Shown one piece after another: positions 54,582-64,000 of a stretch of DNA of 64,000 nucleotides (the first letter of the stretch is position 1; the number at the start of each line of letters is the position of its first letter). Below the pieces are notes generated by a model that was given only the letters and a program-made list of their open reading frames with translations, was not told where the DNA came from and ran no database searches. A program made the translations under genes and the position numbers. The DNA is from Leucocoprinus leucothites. Its lineage: Eukaryota; Basidiomycota; Agaricomycetes; Agaricales; Agaricaceae. Where the stretch lies: NCBI GenBank assembly GCA_013368445.1, contig JAACJO010000004.1, positions 930,001 through 994,000 on the forward strand. The letters are read 5' to 3'.

Positions 54582-57500
54582 TCAAACCGTTGCATTTGAT
54601 GGCAGAAGATAATAAAGCGGCTGTATGAAAGTCAAGGAAATTTAATGAGTCTAAAAGCCGGACTAAGAGCAACTTGGGCCTTACCGTGCCAAAGACGTGA
54701 TAGAAGTGACCATTCACACCGCCATGGCCGGGGCCCCCATAATACTCCATAGGGAACCACTAATGGCGTAATAAGTGATCGTGAAAGAAACATCAGCTTC
54801 GAGGGGGTTCACATACATGCTCAACGGGCATTTGCTCTTTGCGTGCTCGGGAGTACCTTGCAGGGATTGATTCATCTGATACGGATGCCCCATGGCGCGG
54901 GAGGACGAATTGACCAATTTGCATCTCCGTGTCCGTAATAATCCCCCGCGAAATCCGTGCGTATGAAGTTCGGTACAGCCCTCGATAGAAGATGTATTCG
55001 CACCTATTAGGAGTTCATATCAGTGCATCACCGGAGCTGGGTCCGAGTTTCGAAAGCTTGGCGCTCTATTAAACTTACCACCGATCAAAGTCGTCTTGAT
55101 CAATATCGTGGACACGTCCGTCGGTAACCATAATCTCGTATGGGTTTGCTGTTGGGATAGTTCAGCGAGTTTCAGAAAACACTGGAAGGCTTGGTCTGGC
55201 TCACGTCGCTTGGCGCGGGGTCTGGTCACCACATATCCCAAGAAGATAACGGGTTTGGGATAGGATGCGGCCATGATCCGAGCTAATTCTGTACTCTGCA
55301 GTTCACGATCCAGGGGGTCTTCCTCTGTGGAAGGGTGTAGATGAAAGTCAACATGACAAGTCTGCCGGTGATAAGAAGGGCCAATGTACTCCCGTACCTT
55401 GGCCATTATGGGCGACTACCACGGTGACTTCGGTGCCATATACATCAAGAACGGCCTCAATCGCAGGGGCAAGTTCACCATGCGGAGAAGGGAGCAAGTG
55501 GTGTGTCGATTTGATGATGGGGAACTAACGCCACAAACAAAACCATCAACTGGAGGCATTCGGGAAAATGTCCGGTCAAACTTACTTTAGATAGAAGCAC
55601 ACATCCCCAGGTATGTTTGTTTGGGCCGGGCCCGATGTCGACGTTCTGTGGGAAGTAGATCAGGTCCAGATAGAATCACCAAGAACTCTTAGGATACTAA
55701 CATATCCCAGATCTTCAACAGCAACTCTTGTCCTAGGATCAAATCAGTCTAGTGCATGACAGTAAAAAGTCCGCTAGAACACTTACAGATCACGATGACC
55801 GAATGTGGTTCTCTGTAATGGAATAAGGCCAGGAATCAGTATTCGGAGGCGAGGAGGGAACTGAGCCAAAGCATACATGAAGATCGGTCTCAAGCAAACC
55901 CACGATGTCCAATTGCATGTCTCTGACCAAGTTCCTGATTCCACGCTGACTATCGTGCCCCTCATTGTCAAAACCAAAATGCACTGTCCAGATGCCGGCT
56001 TGGATTATCCTTGGACCTGGTTTGAAGGGGTGAGGAGGAGAAGATGGAAGCCGATATAGTGCAACAAGACCGGATGAAATAGACATCAAGGAGAGAAGAA
56101 GGTATATGTACGACGCCTTCGTGCGGCAAATAGAACTTGAGTGTTTGGATGACTGAACACTGATAGGGGAAGGTGAGGAGTATAGGGGGAAGAGGAGTGC
56201 AACCTGGGCGATGAGCACCCTGTAGGAAAAGAAAAAAGAATTTAGCACCCGCTCAGCGGTCCCGAAATCACGAAACATACAGGTTGGTTCTTTCCCGGAA
56301 GTAAACACCCCCAGGAACGAAAGCGTAGGCCACAGTGAAAATGCTAGCAAGATTCAGCAAACAATAAGCTAGGAGTGCCGTGCCAATTGTCCTTCCAGCG
56401 TAGGGCTTCGCGGCAGCAACTTGTTCGAACACGAAGGGTGTGATACACATCGAGAAAAATGCAATACCAAGACCGCCAAAATACCCAGGCCAGTTTTCGT
56501 AAGTGTACAGCGCATAGAAAGAAGTAGCACCAAAGGCATAGAAACCCGGGTGGGTAATAAGAGCGCGAATGGGATTCAGATCCACCGTGCTATCATGATG
56601 GTTTGCTTTGTCGCTGTTGGTTACTCTCCCTTTGAAAGTACTCGATTCAACCATATTGGTCTGAGAACCTTCCGTACAGGCGTACGTGCCCAAAGCAAGA
56701 CCAAGACACTGGACAACGATGGTTATTGCACCGTGGACATGTGGCAAAGGCCCTCGAGGCACACCGTTCTCATATCCAGTCCATGACCAAGACACCAGAG
56801 TGCTTGAATCAGCAAGTAAATTATGAATGGTGAAGATAAGGCTCCCAAGTGATAGGGCCGGTGAGAACCAGGATGTGGTTTTTGGTGCCGTGGGAGACAG
56901 GGGCTTGGAAGCTAGAGGTTTTCGCGTGGATAATTGTGTAAGAGCCAGAACAGCCAAAACAAGACCGGTTTTATTGTAACCTCCCGATTTGCTATTGATA
57001 AATGGCCACACTGCAAAGAGGATTAGCCTCGATCGTACGTGATTTTTCGGTATACCCACAAGGATTATTTGTATGGTTTGCGTGCTTTGCAAGAGATGTC
57101 GCAATCCAGCCCAGGCCAAACACTAGTTGAATGAGCATAATATCACAAATAGTCGTGAAATGGTTTTCATACCCATTGACTGATAGCCTGAATCAGAATC
57201 CATCCACTTCGCCGTCGCAGCAAGTGTGCTGAGAGCTACCGCAGGTGTTACAGCGGCAAGCCTATGTAATGGTTTATTGAGGAGATAGGCTGCAAGTCCA
57301 ATTAACGATAGACTTTGAAGAATAGTTTGTCCCGTTAGACTACGAGAAAAATTCCGGAGAGACGAGATCCCAAGGAAGAAGGGAGAAAGAACAGCTAAGA
57401 GCGCAAGTTCTTGTCCTGCGATCCCAAGTTCCCAGATAGAAAAATAGAAAAGTGTCGGGATAAGCGCAGTAAACAAGGTTAAAAAGACAAATGCTAAGGA

Positions 57501-58773
57501 GAAACCATTAATCACTATTCCCATGAGAAGGCAACCGAACATACAGAGATACACGTCAGATACAAAAGATAGCAGAGATTTAGGTGTAAGCGAAAGCAAT
57601 GTTGACCAGATGAAAACTCTTCCAGGAATTTGGCTGTTGTTCCCAACCTTGGTGTCTCCGTGAACACCCCCTTCATTCCTTTCATCAGCGGCAACCTGAG
57701 GCTTGGGTTTGGTTCTGGATTCGATACGAAAATAAATTGCAGTCAGCAACGCGCTTATGCAAGACGACGGAGACGCTGATACGTTTGTCCTGTTGATTGT
57801 CCTTCGATCAATGTACCAATAGTTATCTGGGAACCCAATGAAACCAGTAAAAAAGGCGTTGACTCAAAGAATGGCATACTTTCAGATCAGCTTCAGCAAA
57901 TTCCTGCTCGGCTATGGAGTCAAATAATACATCAAAACATATCAGACCCCACTCGAAGAATGCGTATTGAGTATAGGCTTTATTAGTTGTTGAGTCAGAC
58001 GCGGAAGACCACCCCAAAATAAATACGACTCACCTCCCGGTATGCGATACACCTTGTGTTGGATGAAGAAATATACAAGAGGTACAATGGACAAGAAGAA
58101 ACTGGGGGGACAGTCAGGGGAAAGACAGGAGAAGATCCAGTGAGTCACTCACGCGGCAGCAACCCAGGTCCTGATTCCACTCTTTATTCAGCCGCGCAAT
58201 ATTGCTAAGCCAACCAATAGCAGACGTACCTTCTTCTCCGAACACTTCTTCCCTGAGAGGACAGCACGCCACCGACCATCCACGGTAAATTACAAACAAT
58301 ATACAGGATCATCAACACGTCGTGGACGTCATGGTCGTCAGTTGACGTGATATACACCCAGCCACCGCATGAAAGAGTTCGGATAAGGCCTGTCACAAAC
58401 AGAAAGACAGGCAAGATAGAAGCTTTGAATCGCCTGGACTGGAGATGATATTGTAAATACACCAGGGCGAATCGAGGGCCAGAAGTTAACGCGATCGAGA
58501 TCTGGAAGATGTTGCGTTCTGGATACCAGTCGCCAATACTGCGCGCGATTTAATTTCGAAGCAAAAGAGTAAAAACTCTTATGCTCACGTTGCAGATACC
58601 GAAGGAAACCACTCTTGTGGGTACCCAGCTACGCCATTCTTGACGATTTTCTTGTAATGCAGCAGACACCCGATGCCCAATGCGGAAAAGAACGCGGTAT
58701 ACGCGAGAACAGTGTGGGTCCTGGCAATTGTCGCAGCCTTGAGAGTGTATGGACGCAAGGAGGCATCGCCCAT
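54582..58773 (-). CDS. CWH43: CWH43, GPI-anchor ceramide remodelling protein
   Basis: Endomembrane protein that places ceramide into GPI anchors. Nineteen exons join in frame (58589-58773, 58230-58538, 58153-58170, 58034-58101, 57880-57977, 57817-57826, 57173-57775, 57060-57122, 56281-57010, 55877-56219, 55787-55812, 55702-55732, 55586-55645, 55398-55524, 55205-55324, 55079-55148, 54817-55003, 54685-54759, 54582-54620) to give 1053 residues. The N-terminal Frag1/DRAM-like part has [20 protein letters not shown] and [20 protein letters not shown]. The multi-helix middle has [20 protein letters not shown]. The C-terminal exo-endonuclease-phosphatase-like domain has [72 protein letters not shown] and GHFYHVFGT. 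Weakest joins: the 10-nt exon 57817-57826 and the 41-nt intron after it. Confidence 0.9.
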
Positions 58774-59028
58774 GGTGGTTGTTATGAACAAAACGCGGTG
58801 ATGAGCGAGGAAATAGTACAGCAAACTGCGCTTCCCCACACAGCGCCCAGCCCAAGCTTAGCCGTTTCCATTATTCACTGGAATGACGTAAATGCACGTG
58901 AACATAGAGCGGATTCCCACGGTTTTATTCCGTTGCTCATCTAATCCGATCGCAATCCTCCGAACGGAACGCTAAGGAATGCTTAAAGCAGACGTTATGG
59001 CGGGCACCAAGTTACCTGGTCCCTTGCT
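58774..59028. promoter_or_regulatory. Bidirectional promoter, CWH43 / COG0523 GTPase
   Basis: 255 bp between divergent start codons at 58773 and 59029. It holds TGACGTAA at 58884-58891 (CRE/bZIP-like) and CACGTG at 58895-58900 (bHLH-like). Matches are exact; use is inferred. Confidence 0.5.
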
Positions 59029-60375
59029 ATGGCTAGCGAACGATCTGCTATACCCATCACCGTTTTCACGGGTTTTTTAGGTGCAGGAAAAACCTCTGTT
59101 ATCCTTTCTCTTCTACCTAAGCTGCCACCTGGGTACAAGGCAGTCCTGTTGAAAAATGAATATGGCGACATCGAAGGTGCATTAAAGAGTTGCTCCAATC
59201 CAGGGAAACACTAGAACTTATTCTATGACAGTGGACAGCAAGCTTGCGAATGAATCCAGCTTAACAGGGGTCAGCGAAATCCTGAATGGTTGCATGTGAG
59301 TATGACAAGAGGAGAAAGGTTTCAAGGACAGGTTAATGGACTATGATTGCAGGTGCTGTGTCCTCGTTGGCCAAATGCAAACAGCCCTTCTCGAAATCAG
59401 GGGTGCGTTTACTGTGCTGAAAGCACCTTTTACCCACTGAGATTCAGTGCGCAGACAAGTTTCGTCCTGATCGCATCCTCATCGAATGCTCGTTCGTATT
59501 AGCTGAAGCATTAAACGACCGTCACTCATTCCATTGTTTTCGACGATAGCGGCTCGGCATTTCCAGCAACCCTTGCGTTCCAAATTAGAGAAATCGAGAG
59601 GCAGACGGATGGAGACCTCAAACTCGATGCAATAGTCACCGTTGTTGACGCGGAAAATTTTGTGGGCTACGAAGATCAATCTCCTACTGCGCGGATGCAG
59701 GCTTCATACACCGATATCATCCTCATCGTAAGTTTGATTTGCCTGATGTCATGAATGTCCGTAACTCACTGGGGCTAGAACAAATGGGAACACGTCTCCG
59801 AGCGACAACTCGACGAAGTCATCGACCACTTGAATACATTGAATGACACAACGCCGAAGATCAAATGTCAGGGAAGGAACGGTGTTGACCCAAAGCTCAT
59901 ATTTGGCCTGCAATCCAAGCTTTTCCTAGAACCCTCAAGTCTAGACGAGGAGGACACAGCACACCACGACGAAGTGGAAACTGCAACTCTTTTTAGCGGA
60001 GGAACTCTGGAGAAACACCCGCATAATCACGACGAGTGTTCGGCCTGCAAGAACAATTCTTCCCATAGTCACTCGCATGCGAGCCAAGGCCTGGAACGAG
60101 AAGCTTTGACAAAAGCGCTGCAGTCATTGTCAAAGGAAAACACGTGGAGAGTAAAAGGGTTCCTTCGGTTGTCCGATAACAACTCCGCTACACCCTCCGT
60201 CTACGTCCTCAACTGGGCATTTGGGCGTTACGAGTTGAGTGCAGTTAAGTCGGAGAGTGCTAGTGATTATCTCAAAGACGACGAACTTATCAGACTGACG
60301 GTGATGGGTGAACGAGGAGAGGTGAAGGGGGTAGCACGGAGGTTGGCAGACACCATTGGAGCGAATGTGCTCTGA
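59029..60375 (+). CDS. ZNG1: CobW/COG0523 family metallochaperone GTPase (ZNG1-like)
   Basis: G3E GTPase of the COG0523 family; eukaryotic ZNG1 delivers zinc to methionine aminopeptidase 1. Six exons (59029-59176, 59232-59295, 59353-59402, 59455-59491, 59550-59727, 59779-60375) give 357 residues. Walker A is FTGFLGAGKTS (about 13-23), the metal site is GCMCC (Cys 70, 72, 73), then LLEIRDKFRPDRILIECSGSA, the Walker B-type VTVVDAENF and the guanine motif NKWEHVS in place of NKxD. A His/Cys-rich linker (HPHNHDECSACKNNSSHSHSHAS) precedes the C-terminal CobW_C domain with WRVKGFLRL and YVLNWAFGRYEL; it probably binds metal. Exons 3 and 4 are only 50 and 37 nt. The first ATG in frame is used. Confidence 0.92.
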
Positions 60376-60666
60376 TAGTAGCCTATTTTCGATAGATTTT
60401 TTCTGAAACATAGACGCACAATTGAACTGTCAGAAGAGCTCATGCCAGTGGAAGACGGTCCGAGTCGAAGAAAATCGGGCGTCTAGGACTCGCTAGTGTC
60501 CCTGGGAATGATTGACCCTGGTGCAAGTTATCACGAGAAAAACGCAGGGACAGAAAATTAACATGTGATAAGTGCCTTAACACTGATGTCCATCTTTTAC
60601 TTAACACCTTTCCTCTCCCAACGATCATTGTGTTTCACGACTCTTTCTTTGCCGTAGGTGCTGTCC

Positions 60667-61817
60667 ATGTTCTCCTACGCCTTCAACACAGGTAGCTTTA
60701 TCCTCGCGAGGCTGCCACTTCTACTAACGAAATCCGCAGCGAGCACGTACTTTCACCTACCTATCGACGAGGAGGAGGACAAAGACATCGAAAACTACGA
60801 ACGCAAATATTTGACTTGGGTCGCGGAACCCTCAGTATCTGCAGATTCACCTTCCACGTCGTCTTCCCAATCACGGCCTCCTTCCGATCTGTCGTCAGAA
60901 TCTGAACGGCTAGAAACTCTGAAATCGGTCCTCTCCACCAATTGCCTCTATGAAATTCTCGGAGTATCCAAAGACTCCAGTCTTGACAAGATAACTCTTC
61001 GAAGAGCTTACCTTGCTCGGAGTCGAGCATGCCATCCAGAGTGCGTTTCCCCACTGGTTATACCCTGCTTTCCCCCCTGAAACTATCTACAGCAAATTTC
61101 CTGACAACCCTGATGCAACGCACGCCTTTCAAAAGGTAGCCGTCGCCTATGATGTTCTCAGTAAACCCTCACATAAACGTGTATACGACACACGTTCGAC
61201 GGACTCTACATATGATGTCTTTGCCATGCATCCATCCAGTCATGCCGAGGAAACATTCAAGGGTGTCGTTCTGAGTGTTTTCAATGATTTTCTGGATGGG
61301 GATTTGGAAGTCATCCGAACTCTATTGAGTATGTTTGATGCGATGAAGTTTCGGGTGCTCAGCTGACTTGTTGTGTAGAAGCTATGAATGATATCAATCC
61401 CTCAATGCGACTTGGCGAGGACGGAATCAATTCTGTTCTGCTTGCTCTTGAGGCAATTCGTGAACGAGCACTGAGTAGGTGGACTCTTCTTCCCGAAGAT
61501 TGCACCAGCTGACCCTGGCCTTAGCATGTCGAACATGCATAGTCGCACTTCACTCCGAGTTGTCGCGGTTACTCGAGGTACAGCAAGCATTCAAGGAGTT
61601 ATCTTACTTTGATATCCTCGGGCGTACGAGACTCACGATTCAATTAACGCGGATCACTCTCGGCCTTCCCATTGCTCTAGAGCAGGCACTCAGTGATCAG
61701 CCCTTGGTACGTGAGACCGCCAGGGAAAACGAAAAACGACTGTTCCCTCGCCACATAACAAGACTGATCAAAGGAGTCGACACAGCGTTGGAAAAGATGG
61801 AAAGGATATTGAAGTGA
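60667..61817 (+). CDS. J-domain (DnaJ-like) co-chaperone, divergent
   Basis: Four exons (60667-61040, 61093-61328, 61379-61474, 61525-61817) give 332 residues. The J domain is internal, about residues 94-158: LYEILGVSKDSSLDKITLRRAYLARSRACHPDKFPD, AFQKVAVAYDVLSKPSHKRVYD. The HPD tripeptide that activates Hsp70 is intact, but its Asp codon is split by the first intron. The N-terminal 90 residues include a short hydrophobic stretch (FILARLPLLL) and a Ser-rich linker. The C-terminal half is helical and unlike the usual Gly/Phe or zinc-finger parts of class A/B J-proteins (FNDFLDGDLEVIRTLLSKAMNDINP; ELSRLLEVQQAFKELSYFDILGRTRLTIQL), so this is a class C co-chaperone of unknown client. An intron ending just before the TCRTC segment supports the final join. 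Confidence 0.86.
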
Positions 61818-64000
61818 CTTGGTGGCACTGACTGTTCGATGTCCATTCCTTCATTCCCGCTGTAATGTGTTATCATGGTGCATTATCTTCTCCGTCCTCT
61901 TTGGGGTTTAATCTCCCACCTCCGATTTCACGAGGTACTTTCGATATCGTCTCCCATCCTCAAATAACCTTTGCCTCCGCCTTGGCACTCCCCGTGGTAT
62001 CCATCCAGTGGAACCTCCGCATGACATTCGATACTCGTGCCGTTCTTCCCTTGCTTTTCATCTATCCTTGCCTCGCACCACTGCCTCCATCTACCCATAA
62101 TATGTGTCGTATTGCTCAACTGGTTTTCCCTCACACCTATCATATGCCACCGGACGATAATCACCTGCCTCCATCCCATCAAGTCACGATGCATTGTTCT
62201 CCACCGAGTTCCTCCCGCCACTTTCCCATCTTCCAATACTCCTCTTCACATGGATTCGTCTATCAACCTCGCTGTTTTTGCCTGTTGATCGGTTTGTATT
62301 CCTCACTCATATAAAACATTGCTAGTAGTATTTATCACGAGCTTCATCTGGAATTTTTCCTACCACCTAGACTTTTTGTTTCTTATCTTACACATGCATA
62401 TCCTACAATAGTAGGTCACCTTCCGTTCACTTGCTTCAGTCCATCAAACTGCCATTCTTGTCCGGAGCATCATTGTTTTTTTTGTTTCTCCGCTTGTATC
62501 GTCATACTTCGTATATAGACGTCCTTGTTGTACTTGTAGTCTCGTGCGCAATTCGTGTTCCCCAAATTCATGGTCCCTTGCATATATCGATTATCGTGGC
62601 GCCATCTTGTCGGTACCACTTCTGGATATTGGGAGAGATTTCGGACCCCGGAACGTTCCACATTTGCGCCACAAGATTGAGTCTTGGGGCGATGTTGGAG
62701 CAGAAAAAGACCTTTGGAGTCTAAGGATTGCCAAACTGCCGAGGCGACAGGAACCGAGGATCTAAATGTAATCCTAGCTCAAAATATAAATTCGAGCCCT
62801 TGCTCCAGGTATGTGTGGAGTGAGTGTTTCCAGAGAGTTGGCGTCTCCGAATCTGAACATCTAGTTGATCTTCTCTTTGAGTGACTAGAACTAACTTTTA
62901 TGCTAAAACCTAACTAGGGGGGCAATAAATGGTGTATACACCTGACTTTTAGAAGATAGCATGCAGGGCGATTCGGGGCTCGCTATGGAACCAAGTGACT
63001 GCGGAAGTACATCTTAAGCTGTAACTTTGTTCGCGCCACACCGGGAACTTTTACCGAGTTACCATCTTCAAGGCTGAACGCTGAGCACTAGTAGGCCGCC
63101 CTCTTGTCGGCATGATCGGCTCTTCAATTCAGAGCTTAAGTCGAAGGCAACCGTCAGCTTTCTATCTGATGCAACCAACAGTAGTGAGCTAAGATGGAGC
63201 TGAAAAACCAGGATCTTCAAACTACTTTATACAACGAAGGTAGTACACTGATTTTCGATCAGTAATAAGTAGCCTCGCCGCGGCCCGAGAAACAGCTACG
63301 AGGCGCAAATCATATTGCGGCGTCAGGAGGTAAGAGACTTGAGCTTGAACAGGCAGTGACATATTTACACAACATAAACGATCATCTCGAAGAAAACATG
63401 CAAGATACAACGACGGATGAACCAGCCCCAGAAGCAACAATCAAGATGATCAAACTTATAAACTTATAAACGAGAGACTCCCTAGAAACACGGTCCTACC
63501 CAAGCACAAGCGTAGACGAATAAGCAACAGCCAGGCGAAGCTCAAGCAACCCAAGATCCGAAGTCTCAGAAGAGGGTCCTCAACACAACCATACACATGG
63601 CAATTCCTCAAAGATAATCCCAACAACCAACAAAGATTTCTCTTTCATAAAATTAAAAACCACCACTAAAACATTCAACATACGAGAGAAAAAATACCAG
63701 GCGAGACATACTTTAATACAAGGGAGGAGGAAATACGAACACGAGACACGACGAGGGCAAAAACAGCGAAGTTTGACAGGAAAAGCAAGGGAGGATGGAA
63801 GAGGAGTTTATATAAGTAATTAAAACGACGATCGTGGAGAGCAAGAGAGACACACACAGAGAGAAAGTACACAGGCAGACAGGCATAGGTAGAGTAACAG
63901 AAGGGCGAGGAAGATAGTTTGAAGAACCAGGGGAAGAACAGGGGGTAGAGGAGTAACAATTCATAGGACTATCGAGTCAAGATTATAGGGGAGGAGGGCA
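61818..64000. other. 2.2 kb to window end, no gene supported
   Basis: A plus-strand frame at 61865-62314 (149 codons) starts 47 bp after the J-protein stop and is probably 3' flanking sequence: its composition is Pro/Ser/His-rich and it resembles nothing known. From about 63600 the plus strand is purine-rich with agagag/acacac runs, which could be the antisense of a pyrimidine-rich leader of a gene beyond the edge. Confidence 0.4.

Noticed and set aside
61865..62314. Plus-strand frame of 149 codons after the J-domain gene
   Set aside because: Pro/His/Ser-rich translation of CT-rich 3' flanking DNA; no family resemblance and no intron structure.

Overview
The window looks like nuclear DNA of a mushroom-forming basidiomycete (Agaricomycetes). 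Nearly every gene is cut by many short introns (mostly 45-70 nt, GT-AG with CTRAY-like branch sites), and the gene set mixes conserved eukaryotic housekeeping genes with families typical of these fungi: PL3 pectate lyase, fungal CorA-like proteins, a DUF6533-like seven-helix protein and a basidiomycete NRPS-like A-T-TE synthetase. I saw no mitochondrial, viral or transposon genes. Exon joins were worked out by hand from splice signals and reading phase, and nearly all models close in frame.

Layout. 1-9.5 kb: the end of an ankyrin-repeat gene, then eIF1A, the APC/C subunit CDC16, an unrecognised 263-residue protein divergent from the ribosome-biogenesis factor NOP15, and a DCG1-like Asp/Glu/hydantoin racemase. 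10.1-19.1 kb: a PHO84-type phosphate transporter, a CorA-like membrane protein and a secreted pectate lyase built from 12 tiny exons. 21-30.4 kb: intronless MAF1, a Cys-rich unknown protein, a small SCP2 protein, the mitochondrial dynamin MGM1 and, divergent from it, a dihydrodipicolinate-synthase-family aldolase. 31-38.3 kb: a DUF6533-like membrane protein, GPI1 (GPI-GlcNAc transferase subunit) and TMS1 (SERINC).

38.7-54.1 kb is the accessory part and the most interesting. A single large gene encodes adenylation, thiolation and thioesterase domains plus, in the same reading frame, a C-terminal 2-oxoglutarate/Fe(II)-oxygenase-like domain whose metal-binding positions are not canonical. Divergent from it is a hemerythrin-like protein, followed by two O-methyltransferase paralogues (one on each strand) and two seven-helix membrane-protein paralogues with matching exon structures. 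Together they look like a small, partly duplicated secondary-metabolite locus of the atromentin/quinone-synthetase type, but without the expected aminotransferase.

54.6-61.8 kb returns to housekeeping genes: CWH43 (GPI-anchor lipid remodelling, 19 exons), a CobW/COG0523 metal-chaperone GTPase and a J-domain protein. The last 2.2 kb holds no gene I can support.
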